This document shows, piece after piece, positions 17,225 to 25,575 of a DNA stretch of 36,097 bases (within the stretch, counting starts at the first letter, position 1; each line of letters starts with the position of its first letter). This stretch comes from Bacilli bacterium (GTDB lineage Bacteria > Bacillota_I > Bacilli_A > RFN20 > CAG-826). Under the pieces are notes generated by a model, which was given only the letters and a program-made list of their open reading frames with translations, did not search any database and was not told the DNA's origin. Location of the stretch: contig JAFXWB010000023.1 of NCBI GenBank assembly GCA_017534425.1, forward strand, positions 1-36,097, read 5' to 3'. The position numbers and the translations under genes were made by a program.

Positions 17225-18165
17225 TAGATGATTCCTCTTTCACCGCATGCCTTAGCGATTCTATCTGTTGCAATAACTAAAATAAACGAGACAACAGACT
17301 TAAATAAACCAACTGCAGTACCGATTCCAGGATTTCGATATGACTGGAATGTTTCACGGTAGATATATGTATCTAAAATATCAGCTTTTTCATAAACAAG
17401 TGGATTATATAAATTGAAAATCTGGTCAAATCCAGCAGATAAAACACCACCAACAGACATAATTAAGAGTAATATCGCTACTGACTTAATACCTGGCAAT
17501 GTAACATGCCAAATCTTTTGTAGACGTGTAGCACCATCAATGTCTGCAGCTTCATATTGATCCTGTGGAATTCCAGCCATAGTCGCGAGGTAAACAATTG
17601 AACCCCAGCCGGCTTCTTTCCAAATATCAGCACCAAAAATTAAGCCTAGGAAGAAATTGCCGTTTGCCATAAACATGACACGTTCTCCACCTAAAACATA
17701 TATGAGGTCATTTATCGACCCGCTTGTTGTAAACAAGGACGAAACAAAGCCAGCAATAATAACCCAGCTTAAGAAGTGTGGGAATGTAACAATAATTTGA
17801 ATAACTTTTTTAACTCTTCTCATTCTAAGCTCGTTCAAAAGAAGAGCGGTTGTAACTGCGCCAACAAAGGCTAGAACAATCTTAATTGTTCCAATCTTTA
17901 TTGTATTTAATAAAACAGTCCAGAAATATGGGTCTTCAAATATAACTTTAAAGTTATCAAATCCAATCCATTTAGAACCAAAAATACCAAGTTTTGGATA
18001 ATATTTTTGGAACGCCATCAAAACGCCATACATTGGTACGTAGCAGAAAATAGCATAAAATGCTATCGCTGGAATAATCATTGCGATTAAGAACCCAGAC
18101 TTTTTGAGTCTAAGCTTTGCTAGGTGACCAAATGATCTTTTGTGGCGAATCGTTACAAGTTCCAT
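17224..18165 (-). CDS. LplB/YteP-type sugar ABC permease
   Basis: 313 residues, six transmembrane segments, the MalF/LplB-type partner. Family landmarks are the long first helix followed by YVPMYGVLMAFQKYYPKLGI, SKWIGFDNFKVIFEDPYFW, LLLNELRMRRVKKVIQ, TFPHFLSWVIIAGF, and the EAA-loop QYEAADIDGATRLQKIWHVTLP that contacts the ATPase. The end (YRNPGIGTAVGLFKSVVSFILV) is also typical. It starts 3 nt after the GH130 gene. Relatives import pectin, xylan, mannan or host-glycan fragments, so the family alone does not define the substrate. Confidence 0.95.
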   Translation of the reverse strand: MELVTIRHKRSFGHLAKLRLKKSGFLIAMIIPAIAFYAIFCYVPMYGVLMAFQKYYPKLGIFGSKWIGFDNFKVIFEDPYFWTVLLNTIKIGTIKIVLAFVGAVTTALLLNELRMRRVKKVIQIIVTFPHFLSWVIIAGFVSSLFTTSGSINDLIYVLGGERVMFMANGNFFLGLIFGADIWKEAGWGSIVYLATMAGIPQDQYEAADIDGATRLQKIWHVTLPGIKSVAILLLIMSVGGVLSAGFDQIFNLYNPLVYEKADILDTYIYRETFQSYRNPGIGTAVGLFKSVVSFILVIATDRIAKACGERGII

Positions 18166-18168
18166 AAA

Positions 18169-19149
18169 TTAACGAGCATTTTTAACAATGTAATCTAAAA
18201 CTGTATCAATATCTGTGAATAATAATTCAACGTATGTATCAGCAGCTCCTGCATAAATAGCTATTCTTCCTGTTTCTGAATCAGCTAATGCACAAGTTGG
18301 GAAGCAAACATTTGGAACAAAACCGTTTGTTTCATAATCCATTTCTGGAGTTAAAAGATATGGAGAACAGCGGTATAAAACTTTACTTGGATCATCTTTA
18401 TCTAAGATAATTGCTCCAATTGAATAAACATAACCATTGCAAGTATTTGTTGTTCCGTGAATGAAACACAACCAACCCAAGTTGGTTTCAATTGGGTTAC
18501 AACCTGCCCCAACTTTAAGTCCGCACCACCATTCATAACCGCTTTCCATAATGTGAGAATGTCTTCCCCAGTCAATCATGTCTTTACTTCTTGAAAGGAA
18601 GATGTCTCCAAATGGAGTGTGGCCATTATCGCTTGGTCTAGAAAGGAGCAAATAATCTCCATTTATACGTTTTGGGAAGAAAACTCCATTACGATTACAT
18701 GGAAGAACTGGGATTGACACGAATGTGAATTTTTTAAAGTCGTGTGTCTTAATAACAGCAACAGTTGGACCATGCATATGAGTGCAGAAACTTACATAGT
18801 AAGTTCCTTCAATCTCAATTAGACGTGGGTCGTAGCAATAATCAAACTTCATGAGATTTCCTTTTTCATCAAAAATCTCGATTGGTTTTTCTTCAAATTC
18901 AAAATGAATTCCATCTTTACTTCTGCCTAAGTATAAAAAAGGAATTGTAGTAAATGTATCGCCTCTAAAAACTCCGATAAATCCGTCTTCGTATGGTAAC
19001 AGTGCAGAGTTAAAAACTCTGGAAACTCCTTTTATTGGATTTCTTTTAATAATTGGGTTTTTTGAGTAACGCCAAATCGGAGAAGCACAATCTTTTGGCT
19101 TTTCTTCCCAAGGAATATTAATTTTTGGACCAATAATTCTATTTTTCAT
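18169..19149 (-). CDS. GH130 phosphorylase, subfamily 2-like (beta-1,4-mannooligosaccharide phosphorylase type)
   Basis: 326 residues, cytoplasmic. Conserved blocks are NPIIKRNP, SRVFNSALLPYEDGFIGVFR, YDPRLIEIEGTYYVSFCT, NRNGVFFPKRINGDYLLLSR, PSDNGHTPFGDIFLSRS, KVGAGCNPIETNLGWL, GYVYSIGAIILDKDDPSK, GFVPNVCFPTCALADSETG and AIYAGAADT. These closely follow the GH130_2 group, which includes beta-1,4-mannooligosaccharide phosphorylases and mannosyl-GlcNAc phosphorylases. Asp107 in YDPR matches the catalytic proton donor described for the family (Asp104 in UhgbMP, from memory). The reaction would be beta-mannosyl-sugar plus phosphate to mannose 1-phosphate. The gene lies directly before the permeases, as in known mannan loci of gut Firmicutes. 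The main doubt is mannan versus N-glycan core as substrate. Confidence 0.94.
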   Translation of the reverse strand: MKNRIIGPKINIPWEEKPKDCASPIWRYSKNPIIKRNPIKGVSRVFNSALLPYEDGFIGVFRGDTFTTIPFLYLGRSKDGIHFEFEEKPIEIFDEKGNLMKFDYCYDPRLIEIEGTYYVSFCTHMHGPTVAVIKTHDFKKFTFVSIPVLPCNRNGVFFPKRINGDYLLLSRPSDNGHTPFGDIFLSRSKDMIDWGRHSHIMESGYEWWCGLKVGAGCNPIETNLGWLCFIHGTTNTCNGYVYSIGAIILDKDDPSKVLYRCSPYLLTPEMDYETNGFVPNVCFPTCALADSETGRIAIYAGAADTYVELLFTDIDTVLDYIVKNAR

Positions 19150-19166
19150 AATTAACCATCCATCAT

Positions 19167-22058
19167 TTATAGATAACTTAAAGCAAGATTATCGAAATAA
19201 AGAATTGCAAAACCATTATCACATTTTGCAGTAATTTCGAGTTTATAGCCTGCAGATAATGTGAAATCAAAACCAACATGTGCTAAAGCACTACCTGAAT
19301 TTATTTCAACATAACCTGAATTGCCTTCAGTCCCAGCAATATATGAAACGACATTATCACTTGCATCAAGAATTGCGATTTTATACTGAATAGCTCCTGA
19401 AGCGAAGAAATAATCATTGCCTAAATCAATATCAAAATGATTAACAGGACCAAATGGTAATTCTGGTGTGTAAATAAGTTTCCTTAATTCTTGGTCACAG
19501 TTAAAGCTAATAGCTTTGCTACCACCTTTTTCTTCACTATTCATTTCAACTGGATTTACATTATTCCAACTTGAAGTGTACTTTTTCTCACTCCAATGTT
19601 CATTAGTATAAGTTCCACTTCCAGAGCCGTCTTCAAAATTAACGGCCAAATCTACATATTGAGAGAATGAATTTCCTACAAATGAATAGTTAGAAGCGTT
19701 TGTTCCAGTAACACTTGTGACTGAAATATTGCTGTCATTATCAAGAGTTCCGCTAATTGTTAAGTTTGCACCTGATGTCGCACTATCTTTCAATGTGACA
19801 GTAGTTTCGTTAAGTTCAAAGTCAAGTGAAACCGAAGTACCATCTGCGCAATTAAGAAGACTTGCACTCGCAAATGAATCATCAATATTTAATTTATATG
19901 CATCAGTAGAATTATTATAAATATAATAATCTTTAGGAATTCCTGCAAATTCTACTAATGGATCACCTTCGCCATGAAGAATCATATCATCAACATAAAA
20001 ATATTCATTTGACTTGGTTGGAGTAATCATGATTCCAAATACTTCACGATTCGGGTCAAGAGGAATACTGATTCTTGTCCATTCTGTAGAAATTGGAATG
20101 TCTTTAATAAACTTGCAATCGCCACCTTCATAACCTTGATTTAATGCAGTAACACCTTTAACATACCAAACTCTAAGAGCTAATTTTTGATTGTTTGCAG
20201 TAGATTTCATGAAACATGAAAAATTAGAGCCTCTTCCAATAGCCAAAGCGTTTCCGAAAGCAAGTCCCATTGTCATATAACGAACTTGATTCGAAGAGTG
20301 GTTTCTAAATTTTAAGCATTTTCCGTTATGGCCTGCATTCGCAAGTTCAATATAATCTGGCCAACCAGATGCATTTAACAAGTTCCAGTTTGTATCGATT
20401 TTCCCAGGTATTCCGGAACTTCCAGAATACATATCACCATAATATTGGCCTCTAAGACCAGAAGTTGAGCTACGAACAGTATTTCCACTATCAAAACCTT
20501 GGCCACTATTTTGGTATGATTCAAAGTCATCAACCCTTAACAATTCTTCAAAATGTTTATCTTCAAAATCAATATGACTAGCGATTGGAGCTAAATATTC
20601 TATATCGCCTGTTGGGTCATCAGAAAATGTTAAAACATTGCCATTAAAGGCAATATCCATCTTAAAAACAATTGATTTATTGTTTGCAGGGACAGCAGTT
20701 AACGTTAATTCATCACCCTCAACACTAGTACTGCAAGGGAACGAAATGTTGTTCATTAAGTTAAGTGATTCAATTCGCGAATTTTCACCATTTAAAGTTA
20801 ACTTAAATACTGTTCCATCAGCGGAAGCAATTGTATAAACTCTTCCATCTAATTTAACAAAGCGTTGTTCTTTTCTTGTTTCACTTGTACGAATTAATTT
20901 AATATTATCAACATATGTTTTAATATTGCCGTTGGCAATATAATTAGGTGTCATAATAACAGCAACTTTATCAATATAAACAGACAATTCTTCAGCGCTT
21001 AATCCGAGAGTTTTAAAAGCTGCAGTTATAGTTGTGCTACTAGCTATTGATAATGTCTCATCATCAAGAGGAATTTCCCAATGAGTCCAATTTGTAGACG
21101 CGTTTTTGCTTAATGTATAAGTAGCATAAGTATTTTTATAACCGCTGTACCTTTCAGGGAGCGGTAAGTCTTTAAACCAAAATTGCACTTTTACGTCGGT
21201 GCTTGCACCGTCAGCACGGCCATCTATAAAAGTATCAATGGCAAAGCCATTATATTTTTTTGTAAGTGGTTCAATATCAATTGTTGCTTTAAAAGCTCTG
21301 CCTTGGTGAGTCAAATTCATTCTCATGGTATTTGTGCCATCACCAATTACTTGATTTTTATACACTTCTAAAGAAGCAGTGTTCGGAATTGTCCAACCAC
21401 TATCGCCATAATATTCAAGAACAAATTGATCATATAAATCGTTATTTGTAAAACCTTCAAAATCAGCCACCATAAATGATTCAGTTGCGTTTTCTGTAAC
21501 AATTGTTAAAGTGGCCGTTCCAGTCCAAGATGTATAACCTTCCATTGTAACGGTTGCAGTAATAACATGGCTTCCAGGTAATGTAAAAGTATTACCTTCT
21601 GTACCATAGCTAATTACTGCTCCTTCAGGAATATCGCCTGTGACAGAAATGGAGTGTGGCTGAGCATCATATGTAACTGTTGCGCCAACAAATGTATAAG
21701 AACCTGGTAGTTCAGCAGGATTTATCGTAAGTGTGGCAGTTAAAGTTAAAGTCGTATAACCATTACAAGTAATGGTCGCAGTTATAACATGATCGCCAAC
21801 CGAACTAAATGAGTTCCCTGATTCTCCATAACTAACAGTAGCGCCCTCAGGAAGTTCACCTGAAACAGAGATTGAATGTTCTTGTCCGTCATATGTATAT
21901 GTAGAATTATTGAAAGATAAACCGGTAAAAGTTTTGTCCGTTTGTTGTTGCTGTTGTTCTTCATTATTATTGTTATTTGAATTATCTTTTCCCTTACAAC
22001 CAGAAAAAAGCATTGCAACTATTGGAAGCAAGAATATTAATTTACCTTTTTTCATCAT
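19167..22058 (-). CDS. Giant surface lipoprotein with tandem MBG-type repeats and carbohydrate-binding-like modules
   Basis: 963 residues from the ATG at 22058, chosen because AAAGGA precedes it; the frame further upstream starts only with TTG and lacks a signal. Lipobox LFSGC (Cys21) is followed by a low-complexity Asn/Glu/Gln tract. Next come two tandem MBG-type Ig-like repeats of about 75 residues (YTYDGQEHSISVSGELPEGA and VTYDAQPHSISVTGDIPEGA). The rest is beta-sandwich: a module starting VADFEGF, a small beta domain, the DDFESY module (partner in the protein at 1581-3920), another beta domain, and a C-terminal sandwich ending ILYFDNLALSYL. No catalytic site was seen. As first gene of the operon it is probably the main glycan-capture protein, with the MBG repeats acting as a stalk. 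The role is inferred. Confidence 0.88.
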   Translation of the reverse strand: MMKKGKLIFLLPIVAMLFSGCKGKDNSNNNNNEEQQQQQTDKTFTGLSFNNSTYTYDGQEHSISVSGELPEGATVSYGESGNSFSSVGDHVITATITCNGYTTLTLTATLTINPAELPGSYTFVGATVTYDAQPHSISVTGDIPEGAVISYGTEGNTFTLPGSHVITATVTMEGYTSWTGTATLTIVTENATESFMVADFEGFTNNDLYDQFVLEYYGDSGWTIPNTASLEVYKNQVIGDGTNTMRMNLTHQGRAFKATIDIEPLTKKYNGFAIDTFIDGRADGASTDVKVQFWFKDLPLPERYSGYKNTYATYTLSKNASTNWTHWEIPLDDETLSIASSTTITAAFKTLGLSAEELSVYIDKVAVIMTPNYIANGNIKTYVDNIKLIRTSETRKEQRFVKLDGRVYTIASADGTVFKLTLNGENSRIESLNLMNNISFPCSTSVEGDELTLTAVPANNKSIVFKMDIAFNGNVLTFSDDPTGDIEYLAPIASHIDFEDKHFEELLRVDDFESYQNSGQGFDSGNTVRSSTSGLRGQYYGDMYSGSSGIPGKIDTNWNLLNASGWPDYIELANAGHNGKCLKFRNHSSNQVRYMTMGLAFGNALAIGRGSNFSCFMKSTANNQKLALRVWYVKGVTALNQGYEGGDCKFIKDIPISTEWTRISIPLDPNREVFGIMITPTKSNEYFYVDDMILHGEGDPLVEFAGIPKDYYIYNNSTDAYKLNIDDSFASASLLNCADGTSVSLDFELNETTVTLKDSATSGANLTISGTLDNDSNISVTSVTGTNASNYSFVGNSFSQYVDLAVNFEDGSGSGTYTNEHWSEKKYTSSWNNVNPVEMNSEEKGGSKAISFNCDQELRKLIYTPELPFGPVNHFDIDLGNDYFFASGAIQYKIAILDASDNVVSYIAGTEGNSGYVEINSGSALAHVGFDFTLSAGYKLEITAKCDNGFAILYFDNLALSYL

Positions 22059-22230
22059 TTTTCCTTTAATCGCTAGACAAAAAATAAAGCGTTCACTCAA
22101 ATTAATGCATAGACCGCATTGACAAAAGAGCAAACGCAACTTTTTGTTTCATAAAGATATTGATATTTTAATACGTACGCGTTCATTTGTATAGCAAATG
22201 CGTGCATAAATATAGCAATAAAAGATAAAA
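22059..22230 (-). promoter_or_regulatory. Intergenic control region of the sugar-uptake operon
   Basis: The only sizeable gap (172 nt) between the two sugar units. It holds no credible gene or clear terminator. Its most striking element is CATTTG-TATAG-CAAATG (22184-22200), a 6-bp inverted repeat with a 5-bp centre. On the minus strand TTGCTA and TATTAA are spaced 18 bp apart and overlap the repeat. Further down there is TTGTCA with only poor -10 candidates. The promoter is therefore likely but not pinned down. The inverted repeat is a candidate operator for a regulator encoded elsewhere. Confidence 0.45.
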
Positions 22231-23190
22231 CTAACGAATAATAGAAGTTATTTTTTCCATTAAAACTTCAGCCATTTTCTTGTGGTGGGACACATGACAA
22301 TGAAAATCGATTCCGTCATTGTCGCCAGGAAGTTTTACAATGTAAAGATTATCAAATATTTTAGATAATTCTGTGTATGTTTTTTCAATTAAAGGGTAAA
22401 CACAATCTTCTTTCAAAGTTCCATAAACCATAAGGATTGGAACGTTTGGATTAATTTCTCTTTCTTTTTTTACAAATTCTCGATACGAATCGATAAATTT
22501 TCTTTCTAATTCGACTTTTTGATCAAGGTGTTGATTAATATATGAAAAATCGTTTGTGCCTAATGACAGAAGTAATAAATCTGCCTTTTTATCAACCCAT
22601 TTTTCATCGTTTTTGACACATAAACAATCTTGATATTTTTCAAGGCCAACAGTCATTGGGTCTGTGTATGGAGAAAATGTAACTCCCCATCCAGAACCAC
22701 AGAAAATATCATAGTCAAAATGAAGACTATAAAGTGCTCTAAAACAGAAGTCTTCTACACCATCACTTGTATCGTAATCTGGAACTCCAGAATGCTGTAA
22801 AATTCCATACCCTGCAACTGAGGAATCTCCATATACTTTTACAAATTTATCAGGTTTTTCCGTGTATTTTAAAATTTTACCATTAAATTCAATACTTTTT
22901 AGAACTAAAGTATTATCAATGGCTTCGTTAGCTTTTACTAAGTCAATATAGTGTGCTTTATTGTCGTTAAATGTAACTTTAAGTTCGCCGTTTTTATCAA
23001 TCAAAAACTTTTCTTTTTGATTATAATCAAAATCTTTAATAATATAGACAAAACAAGGTTTATTTATTGAAGCCAAATTAAAGGTTAAACTTTTGCCTTG
23101 AAAGCATAAGGAAACACCAGATCCGGTGTTAAAAAAGAAGGTGTTTTCTTTTTCTTTTTTGTATCGACCTCTAAGTAGTAAATTTTCCAT
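22231..23190 (-). CDS. CE2-like carbohydrate acetylesterase
   Basis: 319 residues without signal peptide. The two-domain layout is that of carbohydrate esterase family 2. Residues 1-110 form a beta-sandwich (GRYKKEKENTFFFNTGSGVSL). Residues 115-319 form an SGNH hydrolase with VYGDSSVAGYG (Ser123 in GDS), GSGWGV, LGTNDFS (Asn213) and DFHCHVSHHKKMAEVL. His299 in the latter fits the CE2 histidine motif upstream of a conserved His-x-x-Met-Ala. CE2 enzymes remove 6-O-acetyl groups from mannosyl or xylosyl units; intracellular versions act on imported acetylated oligosaccharides. It is the last gene of the kinase-manA unit, 3 nt after the DUF4886-like gene. Confidence 0.85.
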   Translation of the reverse strand: MENLLLRGRYKKEKENTFFFNTGSGVSLCFQGKSLTFNLASINKPCFVYIIKDFDYNQKEKFLIDKNGELKVTFNDNKAHYIDLVKANEAIDNTLVLKSIEFNGKILKYTEKPDKFVKVYGDSSVAGYGILQHSGVPDYDTSDGVEDFCFRALYSLHFDYDIFCGSGWGVTFSPYTDPMTVGLEKYQDCLCVKNDEKWVDKKADLLLLSLGTNDFSYINQHLDQKVELERKFIDSYREFVKKEREINPNVPILMVYGTLKEDCVYPLIEKTYTELSKIFDNLYIVKLPGDNDGIDFHCHVSHHKKMAEVLMEKITSIIR

Positions 23191-23193
23191 AAA

Positions 23194-23922
23194 TTAGCGC
23201 AAATTATTTACGAAATCCACTGCTTTTTCGCACATTTTTTTGTCTAATTCTTTAGGCACTAAAATGTTAGAAATTTTCTTATTTAATAAGAGTTTTACGA
23301 GGTTTGTTCCAATTAAATAACAGCCGAGTTCGTTAAGATGAAAACCTTCAGAATCATATAAATCATCAAACACTTTCATGCCTTCAAAAACGACATCACC
23401 ACTATTAACAATAAGATCGATTTTGTACTCTTTTTGAATCTTACTTAAGCATTCATCGATGCCCTTTTTCATTTCGATATCATTCTTAAAATTAAAGGAT
23501 GGAAGCCATTGTTTTACTTCGCCGTATTTGTAAGGATTTTTTCCAGAATAGGCCCATGTTTGGTGCCACATAATTTTAGCTTTTGGACATTTTTCACGTA
23601 CATAGGTGTATACGTTATTAAAATATGGATAATAAGAATCAACAATTCCGCTAACATGTGAAGCTTGTTGAAGTGAGACGTAATCCCAGTTATCCATTAA
23701 TAAAGCTTCATTTATTGAAACAAAGCGCCCTGTTGAGGCTCCGTTATTAAAAAGTTCATAATCTTTTTTGTTTTCTTTAATATTGGCATCATGACTTCTC
23801 AAAGGACAGCCGCCAATAAACAAAGTATAAATATCTAAGTCAAGTCCATTGAGTTTAGCAATGTCTCTTGCATAAATTTGGAGATTAACTCCAAAACTAT
23901 TAGAAATAAGTAAAAGTTTCAT
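23194..23922 (-). CDS. SGNH-fold hydrolase, DUF4886-like
   Basis: 242 residues, cytoplasmic. The N-terminus LLLISNSFGVNLQIYARDIA is the SGNH block I variant found in DUF4886 (Ser9 as nucleophile). NNGAST, DYVSLQQASHVSG and DSEGFHLNELGCYL (Asp190, His195) complete the set. The family is annotated as putative esterase; its substrates are not settled. Its location between an alpha/beta hydrolase and a CE2-like esterase in a sugar-catabolic unit suggests another sugar deacylase. The gene starts 1 nt after the preceding stop. Confidence 0.8.
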   Translation of the reverse strand: MKLLLISNSFGVNLQIYARDIAKLNGLDLDIYTLFIGGCPLRSHDANIKENKKDYELFNNGASTGRFVSINEALLMDNWDYVSLQQASHVSGIVDSYYPYFNNVYTYVREKCPKAKIMWHQTWAYSGKNPYKYGEVKQWLPSFNFKNDIEMKKGIDECLSKIQKEYKIDLIVNSGDVVFEGMKVFDDLYDSEGFHLNELGCYLIGTNLVKLLLNKKISNILVPKELDKKMCEKAVDFVNNLR

Positions 23923-23923
23923 G

Positions 23924-24664
23924 TTATTTAACCCATCCTAAAACTATATCTACGAATCTATAACTTCCATCTTTTTCTGGACGACATGTGCCTTCACAAT
24001 GTGTTCCGTGTAATTCCATAATTTCAACATCTAAATCAGGTTTAAAATGTTTTAAAGTTTCATAAAATAATAAGTTTTGTTCTTTTCTCATTGGAAGATC
24101 GTTATCGTAGTAAAGAAGTAATAATCTTGAGATATCAATGCTTTTATCTACATAGTAGAGAGGGGCTATTTTAGTGATTCTTTGAATCCACGGATCCATT
24201 TTTAATTCAATTTCTTGAACATTAAAGTGGTCGGTCATTTGACCATCATCACTAATCCAGCCTTTTATCATTTTATAGTCTGCACCAGCTTCTTTTAAAT
24301 AATGCTTATCAACGCAAAGCATCATTATGATATAGCTTCCTGCAGATGAACCAGAGATATAAGTATCTCTACTTAAGTTATATTTTTCTAAATTGTCTTG
24401 TAAAAACTTAATACTTTGGGCAACTTCTTCAATGTAGGAAGGCCATTTAGCGTTTGGATAAAGATTATAATCAACCGAAACAAATGCATAGCCGTTATCA
24501 GTAAAGGTTTTGCCAAATCTTTCCATGTGCTCGTTATGTTTATCGCCTTCTACTAGCCCACCACCATGAACATAAACAATCGTTTTGTTTGCTTTAAAAG
24601 AATCTGGCAAATAGATGTCTAACTTGCAGTTTTTGTAGTAAGTTAAATCGAAATAAGTTTTCAT
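23924..24664 (-). CDS. Alpha/beta-hydrolase fold esterase
   Basis: 246 residues, cytoplasmic. Features are the oxyanion-hole motif VHGGG (33-36 HGGG), a GxSxG nucleophile elbow SGSSAGS (Ser107), and a late His222 in ELHGTHCEG. The acid is probably one of the Asp residues in YYDNDLP. The pattern fits the HSL/BD-FAE-like carboxylesterases, which often deacylate sugar esters. It is packed within the kinase-manA-esterase unit (3 nt gap before, 1 nt after). Substrate is unknown; deacetylation or deferuloylation of imported oligosaccharides is a guess from context. Confidence 0.83.
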   Translation of the reverse strand: MKTYFDLTYYKNCKLDIYLPDSFKANKTIVYVHGGGLVEGDKHNEHMERFGKTFTDNGYAFVSVDYNLYPNAKWPSYIEEVAQSIKFLQDNLEKYNLSRDTYISGSSAGSYIIMMLCVDKHYLKEAGADYKMIKGWISDDGQMTDHFNVQEIELKMDPWIQRITKIAPLYYVDKSIDISRLLLLYYDNDLPMRKEQNLLFYETLKHFKPDLDVEIMELHGTHCEGTCRPEKDGSYRFVDIVLGWVK

Positions 24665-24667
24665 AAA

Positions 24668-25573
24668 CTACTTAATTGTAGTAAGTAAGTATTTTCCATT
24701 TCCTTTAATTACTGCTTTTTTACTGGCAGGAATAAAGAAAGTATCGCCTTTAGCATAGCTAATATTATTAACTAAACCACTTCCCTCTATAAATGTAATT
24801 GAGATAAATGAACCTTTATTGGCGTTAATCTCACTAGTTCCATCTACTTTCATTTCAAAAGTTGAGAAGTAATCACATTCTCCTAAAAGTGGACGTTTAA
24901 ATTCTTCAGGTTTAAACTTTTTAAAATTCATAACCTTAAGTGATTTATCGATATGAAGTTCTCTTGGTTTTCCATCCATTCCAAGTTTTCCCCAGTCATA
25001 TAACCTATAGGTTAAGGCTGAGTTTTGTTGGACTTCAAAAAGGGTAATGCCACCGCCGATAGCATGGACAGTTCCAGATTTAACAAAATAACAATCCCCT
25101 GGTTTTACTTTTATAAAATTAAGTAAATCTACGAGAGTATTATCTTTAATTTTTCGTTCTACTTCTTCTTTTGTGGTATCACGTTTAAAACCAAGATAGA
25201 TTCCAGCATCTTTTTTAGCTTCAAGAATGTACCACATTTCGGTTTTGCCGAAAGAATTCTCATTTTTAAGAGCATATTCATCACTTGGATGGACTTGCAC
25301 TGATAATTCTCTGTCAGCATCAATTAGCTTAATTAAAGTTGGGAAAAATGGGAATTTCTCGCATTTTTCACCACAATCCTCTTTAGTTAAAACATCTGCT
25401 AAAGTTTTTCCTTTTAGCTCTCCGCTATCTACGATAGAAGAGCCTTCTTTATGAAGAGAAAGTTCCCAACATTCAGCGATGTTTTTAGTGTCTGAGACTT
25501 TACCATAACTACGTAGTGTATTTCCGCCCCAAACGATTTCTTTTATATAAGGTCTAAGTTTAACTACTTCCAT
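24668..25573 (-). CDS. manA: Mannose-6-phosphate isomerase
   Basis: Interconverts mannose 6-phosphate and fructose 6-phosphate, the entry of mannose into glycolysis. 301 residues, the short Firmicute type I form. The N-terminus is LRPYIKEIVWGG. The zinc site is visible: SVQVHPSDEYA (Gln93, His95), GKTEMWYI (Glu112) and GTVHAIGGGITLFEVQQ (His170). NSALTYRLYDWG provides the catalytic arginine (Arg190). It lies 2 nt after the ROK kinase gene. Its presence is the main reason for thinking the pathway yields mannose phosphate. GH130 enzymes would give mannose 1-phosphate, so a mutase from elsewhere in the genome is needed to connect them. Confidence 0.96.
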   Translation of the reverse strand: MEVVKLRPYIKEIVWGGNTLRSYGKVSDTKNIAECWELSLHKEGSSIVDSGELKGKTLADVLTKEDCGEKCEKFPFFPTLIKLIDADRELSVQVHPSDEYALKNENSFGKTEMWYILEAKKDAGIYLGFKRDTTKEEVERKIKDNTLVDLLNFIKVKPGDCYFVKSGTVHAIGGGITLFEVQQNSALTYRLYDWGKLGMDGKPRELHIDKSLKVMNFKKFKPEEFKRPLLGECDYFSTFEMKVDGTSEINANKGSFISITFIEGSGLVNNISYAKGDTFFIPASKKAVIKGNGKYLLTTIK

Positions 25574-25575
25574 AA

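Noticed and set aside
22085-22100. Possible catabolite-repression (cre) site, TGAACGCTTTAT on the minus strand
   Set aside because: The arms do not match the 14-bp cre consensus in length or symmetry.
22059-22139. Longer N-terminus for the 963-residue lipoprotein
   Set aside because: It starts with TTG, has no signal-like beginning, and would put the lipobox 48 residues from the start; the ATG at 22058 has AAAGGA before it.
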